From an uncultured Candidatus Saccharibacteria bacterium (GTDB lineage: Bacteria; Patescibacteriota; Saccharimonadia; Saccharimonadales; Saccharimonadaceae): DNA of 64,000 nt. Positions 17,416 to 26,392 of this stretch are shown here, piece after piece. The first letter of the stretch is position 1. Each line of letters opens with the position of its first letter. Made by a program: the position numbers and the translations under genes. The notes under the pieces are model-generated. The model had not been told where the DNA came from and did no database searches. It saw only the letters and a program-made list of their open reading frames with translations. The stretch covers positions 1 to 64,000 of the forward strand of contig CALHWD010000006.1 of the NCBI GenBank assembly GCA_938036825.1, read 5' to 3'.

Positions 17416-17907
17416 ATGCTCGTCAAACGCCCAACATCAGCGTTATCTATGCAAGAATTACGACCAGACATCTTCGTCGCAGGCCCTATTTCTGGGGCAG
17501 AGGATTGGCAAAAACAAGCAGAAAAATTATTAAAAAATATTGAGCAAACAGAAGCATGCGACGAAGAGCTCATTATTGCCAACCCACGACGCCCAGAAGG
17601 AATACCGCGCGTTGGTGATATTGCGAAGGAGCAGATCACATGGGAGCACCGGAATTTGCAGCTCGCACGCGTGGTCATGTTTTACTTTGTCAAGGGGCCA
17701 GGCATCATTACACCACTAGAGCTTGGTAAGGAACTCGGGCGCGGCTCGTCCATCGTGCTTGGCATTGACAAAAGCTTCGACCGACCATTTGATATCGAAA
17801 CACAGGCACACCTTGAGCAGCCAGAGCTCCCAATCTATCGCACACTCGACGAAACGGTTGTAGCTGCCGCAGCATTAGCCAGGCAGATTCGCGCAAAAGA
17901 GAACTAG
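17416..17907 (+). CDS. Nucleoside 2-deoxyribosyltransferase-like protein
   Basis: This encodes 163 residues. The opening DIFVAGPISGAEDWQKQA has the family's phosphate/deoxyribose-loop pattern. It is followed by NPRRPE, ITWEHRNLQLARVVMFYFV and GIITPLELGKELGRG, where the glutamate after PL is the likely nucleophile (PF15891-type sequence). Such enzymes exchange bases between deoxynucleosides or hydrolyse them, which fits a salvage lifestyle. A -10-like TACTAT lies about six nt before ATG 17416. The stop codon directly abuts that of tsaD on the opposite strand with no terminator between them. Confidence 0.75.
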   Translation: MLVKRPTSALSMQELRPDIFVAGPISGAEDWQKQAEKLLKNIEQTEACDEELIIANPRRPEGIPRVGDIAKEQITWEHRNLQLARVVMFYFVKGPGIITPLELGKELGRGSSIVLGIDKSFDRPFDIETQAHLEQPELPIYRTLDETVVAAAALARQIRAKEN

Positions 17908-19005
17908 TTATTGATTATCAGCCCACACTGCTTCGCGCATCGACAAACTCGGCTGCACTTCGAGCAGGTATGGATCGACTGTGTGGCCAGCCTGGGCGTA
18001 GTAGTAGCCGAGAGCGGCGATCATCACTGCATTGTCTGTGCAAAAGGCCATCGGTGCGTAGCTAATAGAGCAGGGCAGGGCGGTGCGTAGCTGGCGGCGG
18101 AGTTCTTGGTTGGCCGCCACACCACCAGCAATCACGACGGAGCGCGGCGCATAGTGCTCATAAGCCAGCACCGTCTTATCGACTAACGTCTCTACCGCCA
18201 CACGTTGAAAGCTCGCCGCCATATCATGGCGCTGCTGCGGCGTAACAAGCGCTGAAAGCTCGTGCGAAGGAAAAGAGGTATCTTTACCTACCTCGGCTTG
18301 CATTCGGCGCAGCACGGCCGTTTTAAGGCCTGAAAAAGAGAAATCGTACTGGCCATGCATCCGCGCCTTGGGTAACGCGTAATGCTGCGGGTCACCATGC
18401 ATAGCGGCAGCAGCAATGGCCGGGCCGCCAGGGTAGGGCAAACCAATGATCTTTGCTACCTTGTCGAAGGCTTCGCCTACAGCATCATCCTGCGTCTGGC
18501 CAAGTAGTGTATAGTCACCATGCGCCCGAAACAACACCAACTGACTATGCCCACCAGAGACGATGAGCGCCAGCATAGGGAAGCTCGGCTGCGCAGCAGG
18601 TAGCGCTAAAGCTGGCTCGGGCTTTGGCCGGCCATCCTCCACCACGAAATTGGCATAGACGTGCGCCTCCACATGATGAATCGCGTAGAGCGGCTTCTCG
18701 TGCACAAGTGCCAACGTCCGCGCCGCCAGCGTCCCCACCAATAGTGACCCTACCAGCCCGGGCGCATACGTCACCGCAATGCCATCAATTTCATCCCAGC
18801 TGCATGCCGCCTCGGCCAATGCGCGGTCGATCACTGGGGTAATCATCTCAATATGGCTCCGCGCCGCTACCTCTGGTACCACACCACCATACTGGGCGTG
18901 AATATCGATCTGCGAGTGCACCACACTGCTTAGCAGGCGCCGCCCATCGGCCACCACCGCAGCCGCCGTCTCGTCGCAGCTGCTCTCAATCCCAAGAATC
19001 TTCAT
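17908..19005 (-). CDS. tsaD: tRNA N6-threonylcarbamoyladenosine synthase TsaD
   Basis: This 365-residue ASKHA-fold enzyme transfers the threonylcarbamoyl group to A37 of ANN-reading tRNAs, with TsaB/TsaE partners elsewhere. The start ILGIESSCDETAAAVV is diagnostic; the metal-binding histidines lie in HHVEAH (H111, H115); further motifs are SGGHSQLVLF, GEAFDKVAKIIGLPYPGGP and VIAGGVAANQELR. It is slightly longer than usual (~340) through an insertion near residue 125. TATAAT on the minus strand (19012-19017) ends six nt before the ATG, indicating a leaderless message. Confidence 0.97.
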   Translation of the reverse strand: MKILGIESSCDETAAAVVADGRRLLSSVVHSQIDIHAQYGGVVPEVAARSHIEMITPVIDRALAEAACSWDEIDGIAVTYAPGLVGSLLVGTLAARTLALVHEKPLYAIHHVEAHVYANFVVEDGRPKPEPALALPAAQPSFPMLALIVSGGHSQLVLFRAHGDYTLLGQTQDDAVGEAFDKVAKIIGLPYPGGPAIAAAAMHGDPQHYALPKARMHGQYDFSFSGLKTAVLRRMQAEVGKDTSFPSHELSALVTPQQRHDMAASFQRVAVETLVDKTVLAYEHYAPRSVVIAGGVAANQELRRQLRTALPCSISYAPMAFCTDNAVMIAALGYYYAQAGHTVDPYLLEVQPSLSMREAVWADNQ

Positions 19006-19303
19006 AAGGTTATTATAGCAGAGCAGGGAAAGTAGAAGAGTAGTGTGATAATAAAAATCAAATTACATGAGCATGGACTTCAATGGTAGGCTTACTCTCA
19101 ACTTCTCCTTTTCCACTCGATGTGATACTCAGGTCAACATTCTACGAGAATATTAATATCAACACAACGACAAATTTCGCCACTTTATCGGCTAAAATGA
19201 CGAAACAATAAGACTGAAATCAAGAGAAATTCTGCACTTTTCTCCCACATGTGCCCTACCCAACAATCATACCTCTCATGGTTTTAAATACTATCAAAAG
19301 TGG
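19006..19303. other. Divergent promoter region between tsaD and the MurE gene
   Basis: It holds the tsaD -10 at its left end and leads into the murE -10 at 19304. No gene is seen in the middle, which is AT-rich. Confidence 0.5.
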
Positions 19304-19309
19304 TATAAT
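19304..19309 (+). promoter_or_regulatory. -10 box TATAAT of the MurE-type gene
   Basis: A perfect TATAAT is separated by seven nt from ATG 19317, so transcription should begin at or one base before the start codon. Confidence 0.7.
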
Positions 19310-19316
19310 ATGTGTC

Positions 19317-20741
19317 ATGGCATTTTCTCTAAAACAAACACTCAAGAATACGCTCCCGCCCAGCGTGCTGGCGGCGCTGGAGCCAGGCTATCGGCTGCTC
19401 GAAGCCACTGCGGCAGCGGCCAACCAAGGCTTCCCAGCCCAGGGTATGCACGTCATTGGCGTGACCGGGACAAATGGCAAGACCACAACGTGCTTTATGA
19501 TCCACCGCATGTTGGTCGAGGCAGGTTACAATGCCGGCCTAATGACGACTGTGGCATATGGAGTGAATAACAACATTACGCCGCAAACCGAGCACATGAC
19601 CACCGTATCTGCACCGCTGTTGCAGCAGCGGCTGGCAGAGTTTCGACGGCGTAATGTGCAGTGGGTGGTACTAGAGGTAACGAGCCATGCATTGGCGCAG
19701 CATCGCATCTTTGGCATTCCAATAGACATCGCCGTCATGACCAACGTCACACACGAGCATTTAGATTATCACAAGACATTTGAGCGCTACCGCGCCGCCA
19801 AAATGCGTCTCTTCAAGCTGGCGCGGCGGGTTGGCATTATCAATGCGGATGACCCATCAGCAGCAGTCTTCGAGCAAGCCGTGCCCCGTAGCCTGTGCTA
19901 TGGCATTGCAGGCGGCGACATTCGCGCTACGAACATCACCCAAACCGCCTCGGGCAGCCGCTACGATGTATGGCTCATGGGGCAGATGCATCACATCACC
20001 ATCAACATGCCGGGTGAGTTTAACATTGCCAACAGCCTGGCCGCGGTAGCAGTAGGGCACGAGGTAGGCCTCAGCCGGGTGCAGATCGAGCAGGGCCTGG
20101 CTGCACTCACCGGGGTGGAGGGCCGTATGACAGTGGTGGATGCTGGGCAGCCATTCTCCGCTATTGTCGATTTTGCCCACACACCCGACGCTTTTGAGCG
20201 GCTCCTCGGTAGTGTGCGAGCCAGCACCAAGGGCAAGCTGATCGTCCTGTTTGGCTCAGCTGGCCGGCGCGATGAGTCCAAGCGAGCCATCCAAGGCAAG
20301 ATCGCAGGGCGAATTGCTGATGAGCTTATTGTCACCGAAGAAGACGACCGTGACGTCGATGGGCAACACATCCTCACCCAAATCGCCAAAGGCGCAGAAG
20401 CCGCTGGCAAAACCCAAGACACCGACCTCTTCCTCATCCACGACCGCGCTGAGGCCATCCGCTTTGCCGTCCGCCGTGCCCGCACCCCCCGCGACACCGT
20501 CGTCTTCCTCGGCAAAGGCCACGAAAAAACCATCGAATGCGCCGATGGTACCCACCCCTGGGACGAAATAACAGAGGTAAAAAACGCTATTCACGAGCGG
20601 CAAGCATCGAAAAAGAAGCCAGCGAAAGGCAAGAGCAAGCGCACAAAAGACGCCAGCAAACCTCGGCCCAAAGCTAAGGACAAAGCCAAGCGCAAGAAAA
20701 AGTCAGCTTCGCGCCACAGCAAGCGGACATCAGCGAGCTAG
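19317..20741 (+). CDS. murE: MurE-type UDP-N-acetylmuramyl-peptide ligase with atypical specificity motif and basic tail
   Basis: This encodes 474 residues. Mur ligases add an amino acid to the UDP-MurNAc peptide with ATP. The ATP site GVTGTNGKTTT lies near residue 46; VLEVTSHAL, TNVTHEHLDYHKT, GVEGRM and FGSAGRRDESKR are all MurE signatures. In place of the third-residue specificity motif (DNPR in diaminopimelate enzymes) the protein has EDDR at about residues 342-345. The first UDP-binding domain is shortened. After residue ~425 comes a ~45-residue Lys/Ala/Pro/Ser tail with no counterpart in usual MurE. ATG 19317 follows from the promoter position. It is well supported as a MurE-family ligase; the amino acid added is unknown. 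Confidence 0.88.
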   Translation: MAFSLKQTLKNTLPPSVLAALEPGYRLLEATAAAANQGFPAQGMHVIGVTGTNGKTTTCFMIHRMLVEAGYNAGLMTTVAYGVNNNITPQTEHMTTVSAPLLQQRLAEFRRRNVQWVVLEVTSHALAQHRIFGIPIDIAVMTNVTHEHLDYHKTFERYRAAKMRLFKLARRVGIINADDPSAAVFEQAVPRSLCYGIAGGDIRATNITQTASGSRYDVWLMGQMHHITINMPGEFNIANSLAAVAVGHEVGLSRVQIEQGLAALTGVEGRMTVVDAGQPFSAIVDFAHTPDAFERLLGSVRASTKGKLIVLFGSAGRRDESKRAIQGKIAGRIADELIVTEEDDRDVDGQHILTQIAKGAEAAGKTQDTDLFLIHDRAEAIRFAVRRARTPRDTVVFLGKGHEKTIECADGTHPWDEITEVKNAIHERQASKKKPAKGKSKRTKDASKPRPKAKDKAKRKKKSASRHSKRTSAS

Positions 20742-20754
20742 TGTGTGTACGCGG

Positions 20755-21063
20755 CTAACTGCTCTGTGGGGTGTCTGTCTCTCCGTCGGATTGCATAGCC
20801 TCCACTTCGAGTATCACATCGTCTGTATTGTTGCTGATGTCTGCTCGTACATAGCGCCCATCAGTGGTTAAGCCAGTTGCTGACCAGCCATCCTCGGCAT
20901 ACTGCAACGACATCCACTGGATAGAGAGCAGCCCTGGCTCGCCTTCAGACCCACCATAGGGCCATGGTCTTTTCTCGAGGATCGATTGAGCGATTGACTC
21001 TTTGAGTACTATATGTCTTTCATGTTCTTTGTCTGACGGCTGCTGTGGTATTTCGTGTGGCAT
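20755..21063 (-). CDS. Hypothetical acidic protein (102 aa)
   Basis: I do not recognise this protein. It is acidic and polar, with no membrane helix or signal. The middle WPYGGSEGEPGLLSIQWMSLQY and ATGLTTDGRYVRADI could form a small beta domain. AAGGAGGT lies upstream and overlaps the GTG at 21075, so ATG 21063 (spacing about 11) is preferred. It is probably co-transcribed with the nuclease-like gene 52 bp upstream. Confidence 0.55.
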   Translation of the reverse strand: MPHEIPQQPSDKEHERHIVLKESIAQSILEKRPWPYGGSEGEPGLLSIQWMSLQYAEDGWSATGLTTDGRYVRADISNNTDDVILEVEAMQSDGETDTPQSS

Positions 21064-21114
21064 ATGGCAATGCACCTCCTTTACCTCTGTTATGGTCGCA
21101 TGTTGTTGTGGAAT

Positions 21115-22032
21115 CTACCTCTGTTGTGTTGGCTTATCTAGGATACCATGGCTATACATGCGGGCTACCACCCGTGGCATAACCCGGATAATTTTTTCCT
21201 TCGGCAGCATTAGTTTATTGCGATATTCATACCCCTCCACACCAGGGAAGAAAAAGATCCGTTCGTCATCATCATGCTCAGCAGCATCTTCCTGGGCCTC
21301 ATGCACATAGTGTTCAGACGACTTGAGATCGATAAGCTTACCATTCACCATTATGTCTATCCCGCGCATATCCTGGTTGGCCGTGCCTGGCTCATAGGCA
21401 ATACCCGCTTCATCCAGCACCCGCATGAAGAGCACTTCATTGCGAATGCCCGCTACTGTCGCATACAACATACCTATTCGATCTTGCTTGTTTTGAGCAT
21501 GCTTCTTGCCTGGACACACTGCTTCTAAGCCGTTAACTATATCCGACACAGACGGTATCGACTTCCATGTCTCGCAGGCGTGTGTGGCGTTGTCTATCAC
21601 ATCGCGCAGGGCATGGTTAAAGTGCGTGAGTTTCTTGATTCGCTTCTTGTTTTCTTGCCGAGTCAGCGCCGTATTATCTTGTTCAGTCGCCTCCACCCAG
21701 CCAGGATATGCTGCGAGTAGCCGCGCCATATCGACATGCGACCACTGTTCTTTGCTCGCATAGTGCTGCACAAGCGCCACAGCACTCTCTCCCAAGGCAG
21801 CCGAGCGTCGCTGGCGACGTTTTTCCTCACTCCAGTTACGGCCTGCTTGCTCGACGAGGTAGGTGAGATGTGGCTTTTGGCTCTTCAGCGCTGCATCAAC
21901 GGTAACAAGCTGCTTTTTGATATCCGAAGAAGACGTCGACCACTGGCTCGGCGATATAAGCGATGGCATTGCATCAATGCTATGATATTTGGGTGTACGG
22001 CGATGTGGCTTATAGTGACGTGTTTTTGTCAT
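21115..22032 (-). CDS. Protein with a C-terminal PD-(D/E)XK nuclease-like domain
   Basis: This encodes 305 residues. The N-terminal ~170 residues are helical, basic and without family match. In the C-terminal part GIRNEVLFMRVLDEAGIAYEPG is followed by a GIDIMVNGKLIDLKSS stretch, which fits the restriction-endonuclease core (E, then D, then DxK on adjacent strands). The end is again basic. The substrate is unknown: restriction, repair and toxin roles are all open, and the nuclease call rests on this motif pattern alone. A TATACT box lies 12 nt before ATG 22032, which is preferred over the upstream ATG at 22056. The small acidic gene follows in the same direction. Confidence 0.55.
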   Translation of the reverse strand: MTKTRHYKPHRRTPKYHSIDAMPSLISPSQWSTSSSDIKKQLVTVDAALKSQKPHLTYLVEQAGRNWSEEKRRQRRSAALGESAVALVQHYASKEQWSHVDMARLLAAYPGWVEATEQDNTALTRQENKKRIKKLTHFNHALRDVIDNATHACETWKSIPSVSDIVNGLEAVCPGKKHAQNKQDRIGMLYATVAGIRNEVLFMRVLDEAGIAYEPGTANQDMRGIDIMVNGKLIDLKSSEHYVHEAQEDAAEHDDDERIFFFPGVEGYEYRNKLMLPKEKIIRVMPRVVARMYSHGILDKPTQQR

Positions 22033-22120
22033 GGTTGTGTTTGTAGTATATATCATTTTTAGCGCTATAACAAAATCACCACATCAGTGGTGATAATGCC
22101 TATTCTTATCGTATGAGCTA

Positions 22121-22585
22121 TTACCTCTGCGACAAATAATCAATCTCTTTGATGATGTCGAGCAGCGCTTGGGCACGGCGGGTTTCGTCGCGGATGGATT
22201 TGGCGATTTGGTAGGCTGGATCGATTAAACTCTTGTCGTCCGTCGAGCGGATCAAAAGCAGGTAGGTATCGAACTTCTCATCTGGGCTAACGTTGAGCTT
22301 ATCCACCAGCGGGCGCAGCTCTTTGATGGCCGATTGCTTCACGCCATTGAGCGCCTCGCCACTAGGTGCAGGCTGCGACGGCTGCTGCTGAGACGACATA
22401 ACCGGCACGGACGAGCCCATATTGCCCGACATACCCGAGAGTGACGAACGGCCAGCACCTTGCCCCGACATCATCGCCTGCGACCGCTGCGACGCTGCTG
22501 TGCCCACCTGTGGGCCGATCCCAGCGAGCACCTTGGCAAGCTCTTGATCGTCGGTAATTGATTGTGATGTAGTGCTGATATTCAT
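22121..22585 (-). CDS. Hypothetical protein with Ser/Gln/Pro-rich N-terminus (154 aa)
   Basis: Residues 1 to ~75 are low-complexity (Ser, Gln, Gly, Met, Pro). Residues ~80-154 form a compact helical domain (AIKELRPLVDKLNVSPDEKFDTYLLLIRSTDDKSLIDPAYQIAKSI-type pattern) with no family I can name. No signal or membrane segment is present. A GGTGGGAACC sequence precedes ATG 22585. It is divergent from the sugar-isomerase-like gene. Confidence 0.65.
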   Translation of the reverse strand: MNISTTSQSITDDQELAKVLAGIGPQVGTAASQRSQAMMSGQGAGRSSLSGMSGNMGSSVPVMSSQQQPSQPAPSGEALNGVKQSAIKELRPLVDKLNVSPDEKFDTYLLLIRSTDDKSLIDPAYQIAKSIRDETRRAQALLDIIKEIDYLSQR

Positions 22586-22675
22586 GGTTCCCACCTGTCT
22601 CCAAATATGCTTATGATTCTCTGCTAATTAATGTATCATGGGAGGGTATACTCTTGCAAGCAGAAGGAGACGATT

Positions 22676-23698
22676 ATGCTTGATGACCAGACCATATTGC
22701 GCCAACGCGGTGCCGAGGCCACTCTGCATCACATTGCAACATTATGGAAACAAACAACATTGCCAACAGAGGTAGCAAATCAGCTCTCACACATATCACT
22801 CCAGCATGATATTCATAATGTTGTTATTATAGCAACGGATGGTGGTGCGGTGCTGGCTCACGTCACTCAGCAGCTCATGCAGCCTCACATGACTACGCCT
22901 GTGTTGTGCTGCAAGGCAGCAGCAGTGCCAGCGTTTGTGGATGCACATAGCCTGGTGATTATTATCGAGGCTGGCATCGCACCTGACCAGGTGAAGAATA
23001 TTCTGCGCTATACACAGCAGCATGCCGCTCTAGCTATTCTACTCACTCATGATGCTGCCGCGGCTGAGTACGCCACAGCATATCCTGCAGCCACCGTCGT
23101 GCCGGTTGCGAAGAGAGAAGGGCAGGTAGAACCACTACGCATACTCAGCACACTGAGTGCGCTACTGACGGCCTATCAGTTGCTGGATGATGATCTTGTG
23201 GAAGCAATAGCAGATGGCGCAGCGAACGCAGCAAACGCGGCGCAGCAGTGGGGCACTGCCGTGCCAACCGCTCACAATCTCGCCAAGCAGCTTGCACGTC
23301 AGGCGGCGGGCAAGACGGCGGTGTTTTGTGGTAGTGGGGCGTTCGCGCCAGTCGCCCAGTGGTGGCAGTGGTGCTGGCAGGAGCGGGCGCACAATGTGGC
23401 ATTCTCTACTACTCTTACTGAGGCAGAGCACGCTGGTGCTCACGGCTGGCTGAGCCATCCGGTGGATAAACCGTTTGCGCTTTTCGACCTCGCGAGTGAG
23501 AATGACGCCGCTACCCAGCAGCGCATGGCAGCGCTCGATCGCCGCCTCAGTGGCCGCAGACCCCATGCAAAGTCTATCTTGCTTGCTGGAGAGACAGAGG
23601 TAGAGCAGGTGCTACACGGCATGATACTAGCAGAATTCGCCAGCTGCTACCTCGGGGTGTTGAATAGCGTGAAGCAGGGAAGGGGCAGTATATCTTGA
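22676..23698 (+). CDS. SIS-domain protein related to bifunctional phosphoglucose/phosphomannose isomerases, divergent
   Basis: This encodes 340 residues. The second half matches the PGI/PMI layout: AVFCGSGAFAPVAQWWQWCWQE for the second sugar-phosphate lobe, a catalytic-glutamate region TLTEAEHAGAHGW where usual family members read close to LPELNHNEIVGW, and the end AEFASCYLGVLNSV. The first SIS lobe is present but its glycine/serine loop is degraded (ATDGGAVLAH instead of a GGSAIGG type). One active-site acid position of the second motif is lost, so activity is uncertain. Alanine is over-represented. AGAAGGAGA before ATG 22676 fixes the start. It may supply fructose-6-phosphate or mannose-6-phosphate, or be a regulatory relative. 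Confidence 0.65.
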   Translation: MLDDQTILRQRGAEATLHHIATLWKQTTLPTEVANQLSHISLQHDIHNVVIIATDGGAVLAHVTQQLMQPHMTTPVLCCKAAAVPAFVDAHSLVIIIEAGIAPDQVKNILRYTQQHAALAILLTHDAAAAEYATAYPAATVVPVAKREGQVEPLRILSTLSALLTAYQLLDDDLVEAIADGAANAANAAQQWGTAVPTAHNLAKQLARQAAGKTAVFCGSGAFAPVAQWWQWCWQERAHNVAFSTTLTEAEHAGAHGWLSHPVDKPFALFDLASENDAATQQRMAALDRRLSGRRPHAKSILLAGETEVEQVLHGMILAEFASCYLGVLNSVKQGRGSIS

Positions 23699-23766
23699 AA
23701 TTTCAAACTTCATACTCGCAAAACTCTATGATTTGAGTAGAGCAGGGCAGAAATACCATAGCCCAC

Positions 23767-23796
23767 ACAAAAAACCCGCCACATTTCAGGCGGGTT
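23767..23796 (-). terminator. Terminator of the ABC transporter operon
   Basis: The stem AACCCGCC/GGCGGGTT with an 8-nt loop has a T-run on the minus strand, about 24 nt after the permease stop. Confidence 0.85.
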
Positions 23797-23819
23797 CTGT
23801 ATCAACATAACTATGTCGA

Positions 23820-25043
23820 TCAATGGTACTGCCGTAGCGACTCGATTGTGTTCTTGCGTGCGGCACGAATAGCTGGGTAGAGACCGAAGGTAAGGCCAAC
23901 CGCTAATGCAAGGCCAATTGCCATCACCGCCGTCTGCCACTCCAGTGCTGGCGGGAAGGACAGCCAGACGCTAAAGCTCAGCGCCACTATGTAACCCAGG
24001 ATGTAGCCCAGGATACCACCAAGCAAGCTAATCGCCAGCGCCTCGATAACGAACTGCGTGATGATATTACCGTCGGTCGCACCAACCGCTTTGCGGATAC
24101 CCACCTCGCGCGTGCGCTCTACCACGCTCACCAGCATGATATTCATGATACCAATACCACCAACCACCAGCGAGATGGCTGCAATTAGCGTCAACACTTG
24201 GGTTAGTGCTGTGAAGAGCCGGTTGGTTGGTTGGCTAATCGCATCACCCGTTGCCACAGTAAAGTCTTCCTCCCCTTGGTGATTTTGCTTGATCTTGTCC
24301 TTAACTTGCTGAGCAATCTGCCCGACCTGCTGCGACGCATCAGCCTGGATGTTGATCTGCTGAATCTGTGTATGGCCATTGTGAATTTTCTTACCTGCCT
24401 CAGTGGTGATGATAGCTGCGTTGTCGAAATCGACATTGTTATAATTCAGCGGTTTTTCTACACCGCGCAATATCCCGACGACGATGAATTCTTTACCACG
24501 AATCTTGAAAGTTTGACTTATTGACTGCTCAGTACCAAACAACTGCACCGATAGCTTTGGCCCAAGCACCGCTGGCTTGGCGTCATGTGTGCCACCCTCA
24601 AGGAAATCGCCATCGCGCAGTGCAAGCTGGCTTGTAATGGCGAGATCCGGCGAGGTTGCCACAACAGTCGCATTAGCTTCTCGACCATCGCCCTTGAGCT
24701 TGTTCTCAGAAGTCATCATTGGTGCTACAGCACGGATATGTGGCATCTTGCGTACCGCCTCGACATCGGACTCGGTGATGGTGCTGGTATTGTAATTATA
24801 CTGCGCGACCGAGCTCGCCAGCGACGAGAAGCTCTTATCTTGTACACCAGGGCGCACGACAATGAGGTTGTTATTAAGCTCAGACACCTGTTGAGAAATA
24901 ATATTATGCAGGCCACCACTCAGCGCCAAGATCGCCACGATGCTACCCACGCCAATTGCCACACCCAGCGTCGCCAGCAAATTACGGCCGCGGTTGCGCC
25001 GGAAGCTACTGCTTGCATTTTCGAAATGATCAATGATTATCAT
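23820..25043 (-). CDS. MacB/FtsX-type ABC transporter permease
   Basis: This 407-residue protein has an N-terminal TM helix (~20-42), a periplasmic-type MacB_PCD domain (~45-270) and three TM helices in an FtsX domain (~285-395). The latter carries the diagnostic GIGIMNIMLVSVVERTREVGIRKAVGAT motif. Members of this family couple ATP hydrolysis to mechanical work on extracytoplasmic proteins or peptides and often export lipoproteins or antimicrobial peptides. Its start overlaps the stop of the ATPase gene by four nt (ATGA), so the two are translationally coupled and form a complete transporter. A membrane-fusion partner is not in the window. Confidence 0.92.
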   Translation of the reverse strand: MIIIDHFENASSSFRRNRGRNLLATLGVAIGVGSIVAILALSGGLHNIISQQVSELNNNLIVVRPGVQDKSFSSLASSVAQYNYNTSTITESDVEAVRKMPHIRAVAPMMTSENKLKGDGREANATVVATSPDLAITSQLALRDGDFLEGGTHDAKPAVLGPKLSVQLFGTEQSISQTFKIRGKEFIVVGILRGVEKPLNYNNVDFDNAAIITTEAGKKIHNGHTQIQQINIQADASQQVGQIAQQVKDKIKQNHQGEEDFTVATGDAISQPTNRLFTALTQVLTLIAAISLVVGGIGIMNIMLVSVVERTREVGIRKAVGATDGNIITQFVIEALAISLLGGILGYILGYIVALSFSVWLSFPPALEWQTAVMAIGLALAVGLTFGLYPAIRAARKNTIESLRQYH

Positions 25044-26254
25044 GCCTGGGGCTCCTTTGTACTAGATTGGTGAGCAGACGATGGTGAAGTAGGCTGCTGG
25101 GCTGGTGTTGCCACAGCTGGCTGAGCGGTCGATACTGCAGACGACGTAGATGATGACTGGGCTGCAGTATGGGCCCCTAGTGCTGCAGGTTGGTTGGTTG
25201 GTTGCGGCGCAGCTAGTTGAGGTTGAATTGCTGCAGACTGAGACTGAGTTGGGGTAGCCGAAGTCGTTTGTTGTGCGGCGGACAAGGCTGGCGGCACTTC
25301 TGGTGGAGCAACTGGCATAGGCTCAATAGTCGGACCCTCTTGGGTATGCGGATCTTCGTAGTCGACCACGGTTGGCGCTGTCGTTACTGGCGTAGTAACC
25401 TTGGCGGGCCGACCGCGAGCAATTGCCTTGACTGGCGCAGCTGGCTGAGCGGCCGATGCCGTGCCCTGCGCAATCGTCGGCGCAGCCTTGCCAGCAGGTG
25501 CTGCCCGGCGAACTCGTGGCTTGCGGGCCACTGGTGTTGGTGTGGCAGCAGTGGTGCGCATCTGCTCATCACTGGCAATCTGCCCATCAAGCATCTTAAT
25601 CACACGGCTAGCATAGCTCGTAAGGTTGGGGTTGTGCGTCACCATAATGATGGTATTGCCCCGGCGGTGTAGTTGAGCCAGTTCTTCCATAATAATATGG
25701 CTCGAGCGGCTATCGAGGTTACCTGTTGGCTCATCAGCGAGGATAATCGACGGGTGATTTACCAGGGCGCGAGCAATTGCCACGCGCTGCACCTGTCCAC
25801 CACTGAGCTGCCACGGCATGTAATATTCGCGCTCTTGGAGGTGGAAATTCTTCAGCACCGCACTGGCTTGCTCCAGGCGCTTGACGCGGCGCATCCCTCC
25901 ACGATAACTCAAGGGAAGGGCAACATTCTCAAGCACCGTTAGGCGATTAATCAGGTTAAAACTCTGGAAGACGATGCCAATCTGCCGCGAGCGAATCCGA
26001 GCGTGTTGACGCTTGCTCAGCGTCGCGACCGATGTTCCATCAAGAAAATACTCGCCGCTGTCGGCGCGGTCGAGCAAACCCATGATATTGAGCAATGTCG
26101 TCTTGCCGCAACCACTGGGGCCCATGATGACAATGAATTCGCCTTTTTCGACTCGCAGGTCGACGTTGTCCAAGGCGTTTTGGGCAGCATCGCCCAAACC
26201 ATACTGCTTGGTAAGGCCTCGGAGCTCTATAACTGGTGTAGAAGATCGTACCAT
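25040..26254 (-). CDS. ABC transporter ATPase (LolD/MacB type) with a long disordered tail
   Basis: This encodes 404 residues. Residues ~8-225 are a complete nucleotide-binding domain: Walker A GPSGCGKTT, Q-loop FQSFNLI, signature LSGGQVQRVAIARAL, Walker B IILADEPTGNLD and H-loop VTHN. From ~235 on, about 170 residues are Pro/Ala/Thr/Gln/Ser-rich low complexity, with a basic start (RKPRVRR) and an ARGRPAK element that matches an AT-hook core. Normal LolD/MacB ATPases end near residue 230. AAAGGATAATT precedes the ATG and TATACT lies just upstream. It pairs with the downstream permease. The function of the tail is unknown. Confidence 0.9.
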   Translation of the reverse strand: MVRSSTPVIELRGLTKQYGLGDAAQNALDNVDLRVEKGEFIVIMGPSGCGKTTLLNIMGLLDRADSGEYFLDGTSVATLSKRQHARIRSRQIGIVFQSFNLINRLTVLENVALPLSYRGGMRRVKRLEQASAVLKNFHLQEREYYMPWQLSGGQVQRVAIARALVNHPSIILADEPTGNLDSRSSHIIMEELAQLHRRGNTIIMVTHNPNLTSYASRVIKMLDGQIASDEQMRTTAATPTPVARKPRVRRAAPAGKAAPTIAQGTASAAQPAAPVKAIARGRPAKVTTPVTTAPTVVDYEDPHTQEGPTIEPMPVAPPEVPPALSAAQQTTSATPTQSQSAAIQPQLAAPQPTNQPAALGAHTAAQSSSTSSAVSTAQPAVATPAQQPTSPSSAHQSSTKEPQA

Positions 26255-26392
26255 AATTATCCTTTAGTATAAACTGTCAAAAAACATTTCTGCAAGCCCA
26301 ATCTGCACAAAAATATACAGTATAGCCACGCATCATGCCAAAAGACGAATCAGCAGCGCACTTCTATGGCAGCGTGCCGCCTGGCGCTGATA

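Noticed and set aside
18624..20603. Frames opposite tsaD and murE
   Set aside because: They are shadows of strongly recognisable housekeeping genes.
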